Shown piece by piece: positions 53,562 to 61,949 of a stretch of 64,000 nt of DNA (positions within the stretch are counted from its first letter, which is position 1; every line of letters starts with the position of its first letter). This DNA comes from JAXGYX01 sp040772065. Lineage in GTDB: Bacteria > Bacillota > Clostridia > Saccharofermentanales > Fastidiosipilaceae. The stretch lies in the NCBI GenBank assembly GCA_040772065.1, contig JAXGYX010000001.1:1364001-1428000 (forward strand), in the 5' to 3' direction. The notes under the pieces are model-generated. The model worked only from the letters and a program-made list of their open reading frames with translations, did not search any database and had not been told where the DNA came from. Both the position numbers and the translations under genes were made by a program.

Positions 53562-54920
53562 TCACATCACTTCATCAATCGCGGCTGACAGTTGCTCTTT
53601 GCTGGGAATAATGGACGAGAACTTCAACTCACCGTTGATATAGATGCTCGGCAATTTTTTCACTCCCATCTTCTTGCAGCGTGCGATATTCTCTTTGATC
53701 GTGAATTTATACTCGACCATGTCAATTTTGTCGCCATAGATCTCTTTGATCTGATTCGCCGCACCCATCATATAGGTACAGGCCGCGCAGGTCGCGGAGT
53801 CCAATGTAAAGACTTCCATCAACGGTTTTTGAAGATTTGCGTAATCCGGCAACTCGACCTCGATGTCATCCTCGACGGCGACATAGTTTTTCACCATTTC
53901 GCGGGTCTGATCCGGCTCTAGAACCGCCATCGAAATGCCAATGGCGTTTTCAACCGGCACATCGTAAGGCATGTCACAACCGGGCGCGATAATCAAATTG
54001 CGCTTGTCATCCACGCTGTCGATCAGTTCGATCGTGTATTTCATGTTGTCTTGCTGAGTTCCATGTAACATGATGGAGGTCAACGGAATGTTTCCACCAA
54101 TCACAACATTGTATTGATCGGTAATCCTCTTGGCCGCGATCAGATCGATGTTCTCATCCACCGAAATCGAATCCGGATTGGTTTCGCACATCACCGCGAC
54201 GTTGCGAGTTGCGTCTCCACAAACAAAGAAAGAGGAGAAGACGCCTTTTGCGCGAATATGATCGAACAATTCAACATACGGCTTTGTCAAAAACTCCTCG
54301 AAGTGATCAGATGAAATCTGGGAAACCAGTGGATCAACCACGGCGATCACATCCATGCCGGCCTCGATGTACATGTCGATCACCGCTTTGTTGACTTCGT
54401 TGCAGTAGTTCATCAATTCAATGACATACTCATCGTCATCATACATATCCATAAATAAGTTGTTGCCGCGCAGATGTGACGCCAGCGTGAAAGGTCCACA
54501 GGTCAAGCCATACAATGCGGTGGTATCACCAACAGCTTCCTTCATTCTACGCATGACGTTCAAAACCAAAGGCAGACGTCCGTCTTCTTTAGTCGGGATG
54601 GTGCAAACACACGGAACTGTGTCGGTATCTTCCAGCGGATGGGTTTTGACCGATGGCGGGCTGTCTTCGGCCCACACCAACTCGCACCCTAAGATCTCCG
54701 CTTCGATCTGCAGGTCAAACATCACCGGCTGACCATTTGGTTTGTACAGTTTGTTCACTTCCATCAACGCGTTGAAGAGTATGTCCTCATCGGTCAACAC
54801 TTCGATGGCATTGGCTCCGACGAGCTTGCCCGCGTGGATGCCGGCGAACGGAACCCAGGGAATCAGATCAGTCTTCTCGTGTCGCAATACGGAAAATAAT
54901 ACTTCTTTTGGATTACTCAT
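53562..54920 (-). CDS. URO-D/MtaA-like methyltransferase fused to a thioredoxin-like domain
   Basis: Residues 1-350 form a URO-D-type barrel of the MtaA/CmuA group (FSVLRHEKTDLIPWVPFAG, TALYGLTCGPFTLASHLRGN). In MtaA a His-x-Cys plus a distant Cys bind zinc; here Cys234 (SSFFVCGDATRN) and Cys315 (LIIAPGCDMPYDVP) are kept but the His position is Phe232. Residues 370-452 are a thioredoxin or glutaredoxin-like domain with CAAC at 378-381 and the cis-Pro segment KKLPSIYING. The fusion suggests a thiol reaction, or redox control of the zinc-cysteine site. The ATG follows GGAGAGTGCGTTT. It is the first gene of the operon. Confidence 0.85.
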   Translation of the reverse strand: MSNPKEVLFSVLRHEKTDLIPWVPFAGIHAGKLVGANAIEVLTDEDILFNALMEVNKLYKPNGQPVMFDLQIEAEILGCELVWAEDSPPSVKTHPLEDTDTVPCVCTIPTKEDGRLPLVLNVMRRMKEAVGDTTALYGLTCGPFTLASHLRGNNLFMDMYDDDEYVIELMNYCNEVNKAVIDMYIEAGMDVIAVVDPLVSQISSDHFEEFLTKPYVELFDHIRAKGVFSSFFVCGDATRNVAVMCETNPDSISVDENIDLIAAKRITDQYNVVIGGNIPLTSIMLHGTQQDNMKYTIELIDSVDDKRNLIIAPGCDMPYDVPVENAIGISMAVLEPDQTREMVKNYVAVEDDIEVELPDYANLQKPLMEVFTLDSATCAACTYMMGAANQIKEIYGDKIDMVEYKFTIKENIARCKKMGVKKLPSIYINGELKFSSIIPSKEQLSAAIDEVM

Positions 54921-55188
54921 AAACGCACTCTCCTTTACCCATTACATATATGCATTCATGTTCTCATTATAAGTAATATTAAATCATAAGTATCTTAATA
55001 ATCCGAACGATGCTTTGTAGTTTTCAACGCTTTGGCAAAACAATAGTTCAAGACACATCACAAATACAATGAAGTGAAGGATCTGAAGTGTTCCCTTTGT
55101 CAAGGACATATAGTTTTATTTGTTAAATCTCATTGGTCGCGATCATGGTTAAATCAAACTATCCTAAACTAGCTTCCGGACACAAAAA

Positions 55189-55207
55189 AGCCCCGGAATT
55201 CCGGAGC
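55189..55207 (-). terminator. Terminator of tRNA-Gln (CTG)
   Basis: On the minus strand GCTCCGGAA pairs with TTCCGGGGC, followed by TTTTTTG, nine bases after the tRNA. Confidence 0.85.
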
Positions 55208-55216
55208 TTTCGGAGT

Positions 55217-55290
55217 TGGCTGCCGATGAAGGATTTGAACCCTCACTGACTGAGTCAGAGTCAGGTGTGCTACCATTACACTAATCGGCA
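55217..55290 (-). tRNA. tRNA-Gln (CTG)
   Basis: A 74-base cloverleaf with acceptor TGCCGAT/ATCGGCA, anticodon CTG in loop CTCTGAC and encoded CCA. The top anticodon-stem pair is a C-T mismatch. Confidence 0.9.
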
Positions 55291-55307
55291 ATTTAGACAA
55301 CAGCGAT

Positions 55308-55336
55308 ATTTTAGCATGTCGCTTTATCCAACGCAA
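55308..55336 (-). promoter_or_regulatory. Promoter of tRNA-Gln (CTG)
   Basis: Minus-strand TTGCGT, 17 bases, TAAAAT, 18 bases before the tRNA 5' end. Confidence 0.8.
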
Positions 55337-55467
55337 GTCTTCGACACAATACTTTAAGGGTATATGGCTCATCCTCCGGAACTGAGGCCGACAATCTCAA
55401 TCGTCAAAGCTCAATCATCCATTCGCATATCTTTAATGACCGCTCGCACTTTTTTTTGGTTTCGCGT

Positions 55468-56469
55468 TCACAAATCACTTAGATATTCCGCATAGCCCTC
55501 CTCCTTCATTTCATTTTTAGGAATAAAGCGCAACGCCGCTCCATTGATACAAAATCGTGCTCCTCCTTTAGGGCCATCCATGAAAACATGGCCCAAATGG
55601 CTGTTCGCCATTCCGGAACGCACCTCTGTCCTGGCGTATCCGATCTTATAATCCTCCCGTTCGGTGAGCCGGTTCGGACGGATCGGCCGTGTAAACGATG
55701 GCCATCCACAGCCCGCGTCATACTTGTCCCGCGAAGAAAAAAGGGGCTCGCCGCTAACGATGTCCACATAGATGCCCTCGCTCCATTCTCCGTTCAGCAT
55801 CGAACTGTAGGGAGCCTCGGTGCCGTCATTTTGAGTGACATCATAAGATAGCCGGCTTAATTGTTCCCTCAATGTTTTATCATCAGGACGTGACCAACGG
55901 GGTTGTGGTCTATCACCTGTCAATGGCGTGTCAGAGTCAGGCAAGGTTGCGAAAGAAACATGGCAATAACCGCCCGGATTTTTGTTCAAATAATCTTGAT
56001 GCTCAGATTCGGCCTGTGTGATATTTTCCAGTGGCGCGACTTCGACCACCACCGGAGACTGATAATCTTCTTGCAGCGATTTAATCGCATTCTCAATAAT
56101 TGGACGATCATTTTCATCAAGATAATATACGCCGCTACGATATTGTCTACCCACGTCAGGCCCTTGTCGGTCTTTTTGTGTTGGATCAATCGTTTTAAAG
56201 AAATAATACAGCAAATGTGGCAGATCAACGCGATTCGGATCATAAGTGACCCAGACCGCTTCCACATGATCGGTCTTGCCTGAGCAGACCGTCCGATAAT
56301 CCACATCCACTCCCGCGCCGTTCACATAGGCCACGAACGTTCGGGTGACACCGGGCAGCCGCTTTAAATACGCCTCTGTGCCCCAAAAGCAGCCACCACC
56401 CAATACAATCGCTCGTTCATGTTCAGCTAGTTTCAAATTGGTCTTCAATCCTACAATGGGCCGGTTCAT
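55468..56469 (-). CDS. msrAB: Bifunctional methionine sulfoxide reductase MsrA-MsrB
   Basis: Repairs both stereoisomers of methionine sulfoxide. The MsrA domain comes first, with Cys27 in VLGGGCFWGTEAYL and the downstream SGKTDHVEAVWVTYDP block. The MsrB domain follows, with YDAGCGWPSFTRPI, NSHLGHVFMDGP and catalytic Cys307 in RFCINGAALRFIP. The structural zinc CxxC pairs found in many MsrB proteins are not seen. The 333 residues fit fused cytosolic forms, and there is no signal peptide. The ATG has GAGGTGACAG upstream. Confidence 0.96.
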   Translation of the reverse strand: MNRPIVGLKTNLKLAEHERAIVLGGGCFWGTEAYLKRLPGVTRTFVAYVNGAGVDVDYRTVCSGKTDHVEAVWVTYDPNRVDLPHLLYYFFKTIDPTQKDRQGPDVGRQYRSGVYYLDENDRPIIENAIKSLQEDYQSPVVVEVAPLENITQAESEHQDYLNKNPGGYCHVSFATLPDSDTPLTGDRPQPRWSRPDDKTLREQLSRLSYDVTQNDGTEAPYSSMLNGEWSEGIYVDIVSGEPLFSSRDKYDAGCGWPSFTRPIRPNRLTEREDYKIGYARTEVRSGMANSHLGHVFMDGPKGGARFCINGAALRFIPKNEMKEEGYAEYLSDL

Positions 56470-56532
56470 CTGTCACCTCTTCCGGACGGCGCGCCCGTCC
56501 TCATCGTTCATTACATTTCGCGCATGTTTTGA

Positions 56533-56570
56533 GAAAAGACGTCATCGCTTCTTGGCGATGACGTCTTTTC
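56533..56570 (-). terminator. Terminator after the DUF3006 gene
   Basis: A perfect 16-bp stem (GAAAAGACGTCATCGC and its complement) with a six-base loop lies between the DUF3006 stop and the msrAB start. The stem itself ends in A- and T-rich arms, so it could work on either strand. Confidence 0.85.
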
Positions 56571-56617
56571 AATAAGGCTATTATTAAACAATGAGATGGA
56601 TTTCATATTCTTTCCCA

Positions 56618-56842
56618 TCACTCAAAATAACGGTCAGACATCCTCAAAATATCTTTTCTATGTTCTTCGGAAATAAATACATCGACATGGTAGGTGCCGT
56701 CTTTCGCGTTTTCGATCACGTAGTCACCCTGTTGAGTGTTTAACGGAAGTAACGCGCTTTGAATGGAAATATGCTCGCCATTCGCCAACTCGACAATGGC
56801 CTCGTCGCCATCGAACCTGACAATAAATCCTTTCACCGACAT
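56618..56842 (-). CDS. Small DUF3006-like protein
   Basis: A 74-residue protein beginning MSVKGFIVRFDGDEAIVELA, with a SALLPLNTQQGDYVIEN middle. The pattern of an all-beta domain followed by a short acidic helix matches DUF3006. Many DUF3006 genes sit beside secreted hydrolases, but none is here. I choose the ATG at 56842, which has GGGAGG eight bases upstream; two nearer in-frame starts are less well spaced. The function is unknown. Confidence 0.75.
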   Translation of the reverse strand: MSVKGFIVRFDGDEAIVELANGEHISIQSALLPLNTQQGDYVIENAKDGTYHVDVFISEEHRKDILRMSDRYFE

Positions 56843-57038
56843 GTCCATCACCTCCCGCTCCTGATTGTGGTGAGTCGTGCCAACGGTACTGTCGCCAATG
56901 GTTGATGTGGCTGCTGTCCATGAATATCCGTAGATTACGGATATTAGTTTGATGGTCTGTCTATATCATATCATAAACCGGTCCAATGACACCATGAGAC
57001 CGCCAGGAAGGCCTAGACCGGCCGGATAAGAACAGTTT

Positions 57039-57929
57039 TCACTTCCTCTTCACAGGAAGGGAGCGTGGCTGACAGTCGGGACAAAAAGTTGTATTTCTAC
57101 CCGCAACATTGATCCGTAGCAACAGTGACCCGCAACGTATGCATGGCTGACCTGAGCGACGGTACACATTTAATCGATCCCCAAATTTTCCCATCTGATT
57201 ATCCGCGTCAACATAATCTTTGAAGGTGGTGCCCCCGACCTCAATGGATGATTTAAGAATCTGCTTCGCTTTTGAAACGATCGACTCAACCTCATAGCGG
57301 CGCAGCTGCCTCACCCTCCGGGCCGGATGCACACCCGCCGCGAACAAGATTTCATCCGCGTAAATGTTTCCGATTCCGGCGACCGTCTCCTGACGCAACA
57401 GCAACGCTTTCGCAGTCAGTCCGCCATGCCGTTTCATCTGATTCCAAAGGTAATCAACAGAGAAAGCCGCGGTCAATGGTTCCGGTCCGAGGCGGGAAAA
57501 CCCTCCTTTTATACCGGCAAGATCTGCTTTGCGCACGCAGACAAATCGCCCAAACCGTCTCACATCCTGAAACAACATGACCCCTTCTGACTGATCCGGA
57601 TGAATCAAGTGGAAACGCAGATGTGTGTGTGCCGGCAGATCGACTTCTTCGAGGGATCCAACAGCAGAAGTCAATGGGAAATATAGTAATTTACCTGTCA
57701 TGCGCATATGCATGATCACCACGAGATCATCGTCGAGATGCATCAGCAAATATTTCCCCCTTCTGGTCAAGCCACGGACAGTTCGACCGGTAAGGAGTAG
57801 CTCGCCATGCTCGGATCGGCAATCGATCAAAACATCGGGGCGAAACACATCCACGCGCTCAATCACGGAGTTCTTGATATGTCGTGACAAACTGGTACGA
57901 ATGGTTTCAACTTCCGGCAATTCCGGCAT
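57039..57929 (-). CDS. mutM: Formamidopyrimidine-DNA glycosylase
   Basis: MutM/Fpg excises 8-oxoguanine and formamidopyrimidines. Catalytic Pro2 and Glu3 are in MPELPEVETIRTSL. The beta-elimination lysine is in GLTRRGKYLLMHLDD, the H2TH region in AGIGNIYADEILFAAGVHP, and the zinc finger CIRCGSLLLR...FCPDCQ ends the protein. The ATG is four bases after the folT stop, with GGAGCC overlapping the folT end, so it is coupled to folT and falls under the THF riboswitch. Confidence 0.96.
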   Translation of the reverse strand: MPELPEVETIRTSLSRHIKNSVIERVDVFRPDVLIDCRSEHGELLLTGRTVRGLTRRGKYLLMHLDDDLVVIMHMRMTGKLLYFPLTSAVGSLEEVDLPAHTHLRFHLIHPDQSEGVMLFQDVRRFGRFVCVRKADLAGIKGGFSRLGPEPLTAAFSVDYLWNQMKRHGGLTAKALLLRQETVAGIGNIYADEILFAAGVHPARRVRQLRRYEVESIVSKAKQILKSSIEVGGTTFKDYVDADNQMGKFGDRLNVYRRSGQPCIRCGSLLLRINVAGRNTTFCPDCQPRSLPVKRK

Positions 57930-57932
57930 GAT

Positions 57933-58529
57933 TTAGGCTCCTTCATTCATTTTCATTGTATTAGACGCCCGAGCCCGACCGCGGGCGGACGACAGGCTGG
58001 TTGGAACAACACGGTTCAGTGAAGGTACCAACAACAGCAAAAGCAAAAAATAGACTGTCGCCGCAAGTGGCGAGGTGGCAAGTCGTTGGATAAGTTGTAC
58101 GCGATACGGGATGCCGTATAGCTGACTTAACCAAAATGACTGAAGCAACAACGAACAAATCACCAGTTCGGAAAGACAAGACAGCAAAGAGGACAGCGGG
58201 TTGACTTTTCCTCGAAGTAAAATAACGATGAGGCCGGGCAACACACCGCGCAAGACCGCGGTTAGCATGATACCGGGATGAAAGGCTCCCTGCCCTGCAA
58301 TTAACATTCCTAAAAAGTCCGAAACGCCTCCGACCATTCCGCCTACAATCGGGCCACCATACATGCCCGCGATCATAATGGTAAGGGGGGCGAGACTAAA
58401 CCGAAGCCAAGGAGTCACAGTGATTGAGCCGATGCGTTGGAACACAATAGTCAACGCGATCAGCAAGGCGGAAAAAGTGAGAACACGCACGGCCACCCGT
58501 GTCTTTTTTGACGATACATTCACAGACAT
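57933..58529 (-). CDS. folT: ECF transporter S component, folate (FolT)
   Basis: A 198-residue integral membrane protein with about six helices. An N-terminal TFSALLIALTIVFQRIGSITV helix and WLRFSLAPLTIMIAGMYGGP are typical of ECF S components that bind folates. It works with the shared EcfA1A2T module, not found in this window. The THF riboswitch directly upstream supports the substrate. The ATG follows GGAGGTGACGT. It is cotranscribed with mutM. Confidence 0.92.
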   Translation of the reverse strand: MSVNVSSKKTRVAVRVLTFSALLIALTIVFQRIGSITVTPWLRFSLAPLTIMIAGMYGGPIVGGMVGGVSDFLGMLIAGQGAFHPGIMLTAVLRGVLPGLIVILLRGKVNPLSSLLSCLSELVICSLLLQSFWLSQLYGIPYRVQLIQRLATSPLAATVYFLLLLLLVPSLNRVVPTSLSSARGRARASNTMKMNEGA

Positions 58530-58579
58530 ACGTCACCTCCAAAAAAACGCCAACATAGCAGAAATAACGTAAATCTGTA

Positions 58580-58680
58580 TGTAACAGCGGATGCGACACG
58601 ATACCGCAAGGCGACAGCCTTTTCGTTTGAGGGCAACTTCCCATCACCTCAACACTTGACGCAGCGTGTCTACTCTGTCC
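58580..58680 (-). promoter_or_regulatory. THF riboswitch controlling folT-mutM
   Basis: The minus-strand leader shows the tetrahydrofolate riboswitch pattern. A 5' ACAGAGTAGA strand pairs at its base with CCGCTGT. Between them are the CGTCAAGTG, GATGGGAAGTTGCC and AAACGAA conserved segments and a final TCGCATCCGC. It ends about 50 bases before the folT ATG. Binding of reduced folate probably reduces folT expression. It is recognised from memory of the consensus. Confidence 0.9.
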
Positions 58681-58713
58681 AATAAAAGATCACCCGGGAA
58701 GATGATCAAATGT

Positions 58714-58741
58714 AGTCTAACATATTTTTATAAATTGGCAA
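58714..58741 (-). promoter_or_regulatory. Candidate promoter of the THF-riboswitch transcript
   Basis: Minus-strand TTGCCA, a 16-base spacer and TAGACT, about 33 bases before the aptamer. Confidence 0.5.
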
Positions 58742-58758
58742 TCACTCAAGTTACCGCT

Positions 58759-58796
58759 GAAAAAAGTTGTCCCGGTCGATTTGCCGGGACAACTTC
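58759..58796 (-). terminator. Terminator of the malic enzyme gene
   Basis: A 12-bp stem (AAGTTGTCCCGG and its complement) with an eight-base loop is followed by TTTTTTC on the minus strand. Confidence 0.92.
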
Positions 58797-58835
58797 AGGT
58801 ACAAAATTAAATTCAATTGATTGATCTGACAATTA

Positions 58836-60017
58836 TCAGATCGTGGCCACACCGCTCTTGCGCGCCGCGTCCGCAACAGCCTTCGCAACAGCGTCTTTGA
58901 CTCTCTCATCGAAAGCCGCGGGCATGATATACTCCGGATTCAATTCTTCGTCCGAAATCAGTTCGGCGATCGCATAGGCGGCGGCGACTTTCATCTCGTC
59001 GTTGATGTCAGAGGCCCTGACATCAAACGTGCCACGGAAAATGCCCGGGAATGCCAGAACGTTGTTGATCTGGTTGGGGAAATCACTGCGACCGGTGGCC
59101 ACGACGGACGCGCCTGCCACGAGCGCCTCATCGGGCATAATCTCGGGGATCGGATTGGCGCATGCGAAAACAACAGCGTTTTTAGCCATTTTCCCCACCA
59201 TCTCTCCGGTCAAAACACCCGGAGCGGAGACACCGATAAACACATCGGCACCTTCAATTACGTCAACCAAAGAGCCTTGTTTCTTATCCGCGTTGGTGAT
59301 CTCGGCCATCTCGGTTTTGTATTTGTTCATGTTGTCGCGACCCGCGTAAAGCGCGCCTTTGCTGTCACACATGATCACCTTGGACGGATTCATGCCACAG
59401 GCAATCAAAAGCTTGGTGATCGCGTTGGCTGCGGCGCCCGCGCCGTTGACGACAACGTTCACCTCGCCGATATCTTTTTTAACAATTCTCAGAGCGTTAA
59501 CCAGGCCGGCCAAAGTGACAACCGCGGTACCGTGCTGATCATCATGAAATACCGGAATATCCAGGGTTTTTTTCAGTTGGTCCTCGATCTCGAAACACTC
59601 AGGAGCTGCGATGTCCTCAAGATTGATGCCGCCGAACGATCCCGCAATCATTTGGCAGGTCTTAACGATCTCATCCACATTCTTACTCCGGATACAAATC
59701 GGAAACGCGTCAACATCGCCGAACGCTTTGAATAGAGCGCATTTGCCTTCCATAACCGGCATACCGGCTTCCGGACCAATATCACCCAAGCCTAAAACAG
59801 CTGTACCATTGGTCACGACCGCACACAAATTCCAGCGTCTCGTATAGTCGTAGGACTTGCTCACGTCCGCGGAGATCTCCAGGCAAGGCGCCGCGACGCC
59901 GGGAGTGTAAGCGATTGAAAGCTCTTCGGGCGTTCCCACCGGTGCTGTGGCGACCACCTCAATTTTACCTTTCCACTCTAAATGTTTCTGAATAGCGGTT
60001 TGGTTGACATCAGCCAT
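58836..60017 (-). CDS. NAD(P)-dependent malic enzyme
   Basis: Oxidatively decarboxylates malate to pyruvate. The 393 residues match the short bacterial type without a phosphotransacetylase tail. Motifs are IAYTPGVAAPCLEI, the metal and substrate region GVNLEDIAAPECFEI-like GGINLEDIAAPECFEIED, PVFHDDQHGTAVVTLAGL, and a Rossmann loop VVNGAGAAANAITKLL. The last strand of the fold gives FACANPIPEIMPDEA. The ATG follows GAGGAGGACGTATTA. It is monocistronic, with its own terminator. Confidence 0.95.
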   Translation of the reverse strand: MADVNQTAIQKHLEWKGKIEVVATAPVGTPEELSIAYTPGVAAPCLEISADVSKSYDYTRRWNLCAVVTNGTAVLGLGDIGPEAGMPVMEGKCALFKAFGDVDAFPICIRSKNVDEIVKTCQMIAGSFGGINLEDIAAPECFEIEDQLKKTLDIPVFHDDQHGTAVVTLAGLVNALRIVKKDIGEVNVVVNGAGAAANAITKLLIACGMNPSKVIMCDSKGALYAGRDNMNKYKTEMAEITNADKKQGSLVDVIEGADVFIGVSAPGVLTGEMVGKMAKNAVVFACANPIPEIMPDEALVAGASVVATGRSDFPNQINNVLAFPGIFRGTFDVRASDINDEMKVAAAYAIAELISDEELNPEYIMPAAFDERVKDAVAKAVADAARKSGVATI

Positions 60018-60253
60018 TAATACGTCCTCCTCAATGTTGTTGAATGATGCAAATTCAATATCGAATCATAACGACGCGACACCCGATCAAGTTTGCCAAA
60101 TCTAATAGCATGAAGTCGGGTGACCACATGCATATAAGTATAGCATTTTAACAATTTATTTCATAGAAGTAAGATCGATCTGACAAATTATCCCACTCCA
60201 TCGAAGCTGTTGCGCCGCGGGTTCGTCCTACTAGCGAAGTTGATCTCAGTGGC

Positions 60254-60288
60254 AAAAAAAGACTACGAGATCATTTCGATTCGTAGTC
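60254..60288 (-). terminator. Terminator of tRNA-Val
   Basis: On the minus strand GACTACGA and TCGTAGTC enclose a 12-base loop and are followed by seven T, six bases after the tRNA. Confidence 0.9.
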
Positions 60289-60293
60289 CTCTT

Positions 60294-60370
60294 TGGTGGG
60301 TGACATTGGATTCGAACCAACGACTCCCTGCGTGTCGGGCAGGTACTCTAACCAGCTGAGCTAGCCACCC
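60294..60370 (-). tRNA. tRNA-Val (GAC)
   Basis: A 77-base cloverleaf with acceptor GGGTGGC/GTCACCC, anticodon GAC in CCGACAC and encoded CCA. Confidence 0.95.
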
Positions 60371-60410
60371 AAATTCACACCTTAAAACCTCAGTTTTAAG
60401 TTGCTTTGCA

Positions 60411-60439
60411 ATTATATCCATAGTTACGGGATCTGTCAA
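60411..60439 (-). promoter_or_regulatory. Promoter of tRNA-Val
   Basis: Minus-strand TTGACA, 17 bases, TATAAT. The IS1202-like target duplication begins at the very next base upstream of the -35. Confidence 0.93.
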
Positions 60440-60456
60440 CGACTGCCACGCCCCGT
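60440..60456. repeat. Target duplication, left copy (IS1202-like copy B)
   Basis: CGACTGCCACGCCCCGT is repeated exactly at 61924-61940. Confidence 0.9.
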
Positions 60457-61923
60457 TGTTGTTAATCTGTGATAATTTCACCCCTGTAAGTAATCAGTGA
60501 ATCTTTCACCCCAGGGGGTGGGCTCTAGGGACATCGACCTCTGAAAGAATTCTTCTGCACACGCATAATAGGAGGCATGAAACTTGAAATGAATACGCAG
60601 GAACTAAATCGTCACTTTGTCATCAAGCAATGCGTGGAGGGCAAGATAACTGTGAGACAGGCAGCCGATCGTCTCGGGCTTAGCGAAAGACGAATTAAGC
60701 AGCTCAAGAAGGAGTTCAAGGAAGTCGGAGCTGTTGCTGTCATTCACGGTAATACAAATCGTCCATCACCCAAACGCGTTGCACAGCAGCTGGCTGAGCA
60801 GGTACTGGCCTTAAGGGAAACAGAACCACTTAAACAGAGCAATTTCAGACATTTTCATGAGATCTTGCAGCAGCGTTACCGACTGGACATCAGCTACTCC
60901 ACCGTTTATCGCCTGCTGACTGATGCCGGTATTAAAAGCCCCAAGAGCAGGCGAAGAAAAAGAAACTACACCCTAGCAGGCCAAGGAAGCCCGCCCTGGG
61001 CATGATGCTGCAGGTCGATGCCACTCCCTATCCATGGTTTGGCGGAACGGAGAACTTCAGTCTGCACGGCTTTATTGCGACGCCACAGGTCAGATTACCG
61101 GACTCTACATGTGTAAAAACGAGTGCCTGCTCGGCTACCTTGAGGTATCCAGGCAGACACTCTGCAATTACGGGATTCCGCAATCCCTGTACCCCGACAA
61201 GTACAGCGTGTTCTTTGTGAATCAAAAGAGAGAGTTGGATCTCTCGATTGAAGAGCAACTTGCCGGGACTGAAAAGAAATTAACACAATTTGGCAAGATC
61301 GTCGAGCGGTTAGGTATCGACATGTTTCCCGCTCACAGCCCACAGGCTAAAGGGCGAATCGAACGCCTCTGGGATACCTTGCAGAGCCGGTTGCCGGTTG
61401 AGTTTGCTCTAAGAGGCATCAGCGATGTACAAGAAGCCAACGCTTTTTTACTTGAGTATATCCCAATGTTTAATGCTCAATTCGCAGTCGAGCCGGCTGA
61501 ATCGTACTCTGCTTTTGTCCCTCTACCGCATACTGAAGATTTGGATCGTCTGTTATGTGCAAAACTCGAACGCAGTTTGTCGTCCGGTTCGACCATCTCC
61601 ATACGAAATAAGCTATTTAAAATTGAACAGAATAAGTTCCCCGCACGCACAAAAGTCATGATCTTGCTGAGCGAGAAGCATGGTATGCGCGCACTCATCA
61701 ATGGCGCTTTCTATCCAATCTATCCATTGGATGAGATAACAAAGAAACGTAAAGGCCCCGTCAGGACTGGAGATTTACCTGCCGTTGTTGTAGATCTCTT
61801 GACATTCTATCTGCTCAGTAATGCTAAAAAATCAGGCGCTCATCGATGAGAGCGCCTTGGAGGGTGAAAGATTCACTGATTAATTAAGTCTCTTTAGGGT
61901 GAAAGATTCACTGATTATTGACA
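60457..61923 (+). mobile_element. IS1202-like element, copy B
   Basis: An uninterrupted copy of about 1467 bp. It starts TGTTGTTAATCTG and ends GATTATTGACA. Two repeats related to CAGTGAATCTTTCACCC lie at each end (near 60463-60485 and 60491-60512 on the left, within 61860-61917 on the right). It is flanked by an exact 17-bp duplication. Comparison with copy A defines both ends. Its transposase frame is broken, so it would need help in trans. Confidence 0.9.
60577..61849 (+). pseudogene. IS1202-like transposase, copy B, frameshifted
   Basis: The first frame (60577-61005, ATG after AGGAGGC) carries the helix-turn-helix. The expected continuation with MMLQVDATPYPWFGG lies in the -1 frame and could be joined at the A-run GAAAAAG near 60955. 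A second fault is specific to this copy: one A is missing where copy A reads ATTGACGACGCC (about 61076), so the FIDDATG block with a catalytic Asp is broken. After it the frame from 61034 runs on to 61849 with LGIDMFPAHSPQAKGRIERL. The gene is therefore inactive as it stands. Confidence 0.85.
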
Positions 61924-61940
61924 CGACTGCCACGCCCCGT
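61924..61940. repeat. Target duplication, right copy (IS1202-like copy B)
   Basis: Second copy of CGACTGCCACGCCCCGT. It overlaps the left target duplication of the deleted IS30 copy next to it. Confidence 0.9.
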
Positions 61941-61949
61941 GTTGTTAAT

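Noticed and set aside
50542..54920. URO-D genes as heme-pathway HemE
   Set aside because: They lie with a corrinoid protein and lack other tetrapyrrole genes, and one has a thioredoxin domain and MtaA-like cysteines.
54921..55188. Possible cobalamin riboswitch ahead of the corrinoid operon
   Set aside because: I looked for the B12-box and aptamer core on the minus strand and saw neither; the leader is simply AT-rich.
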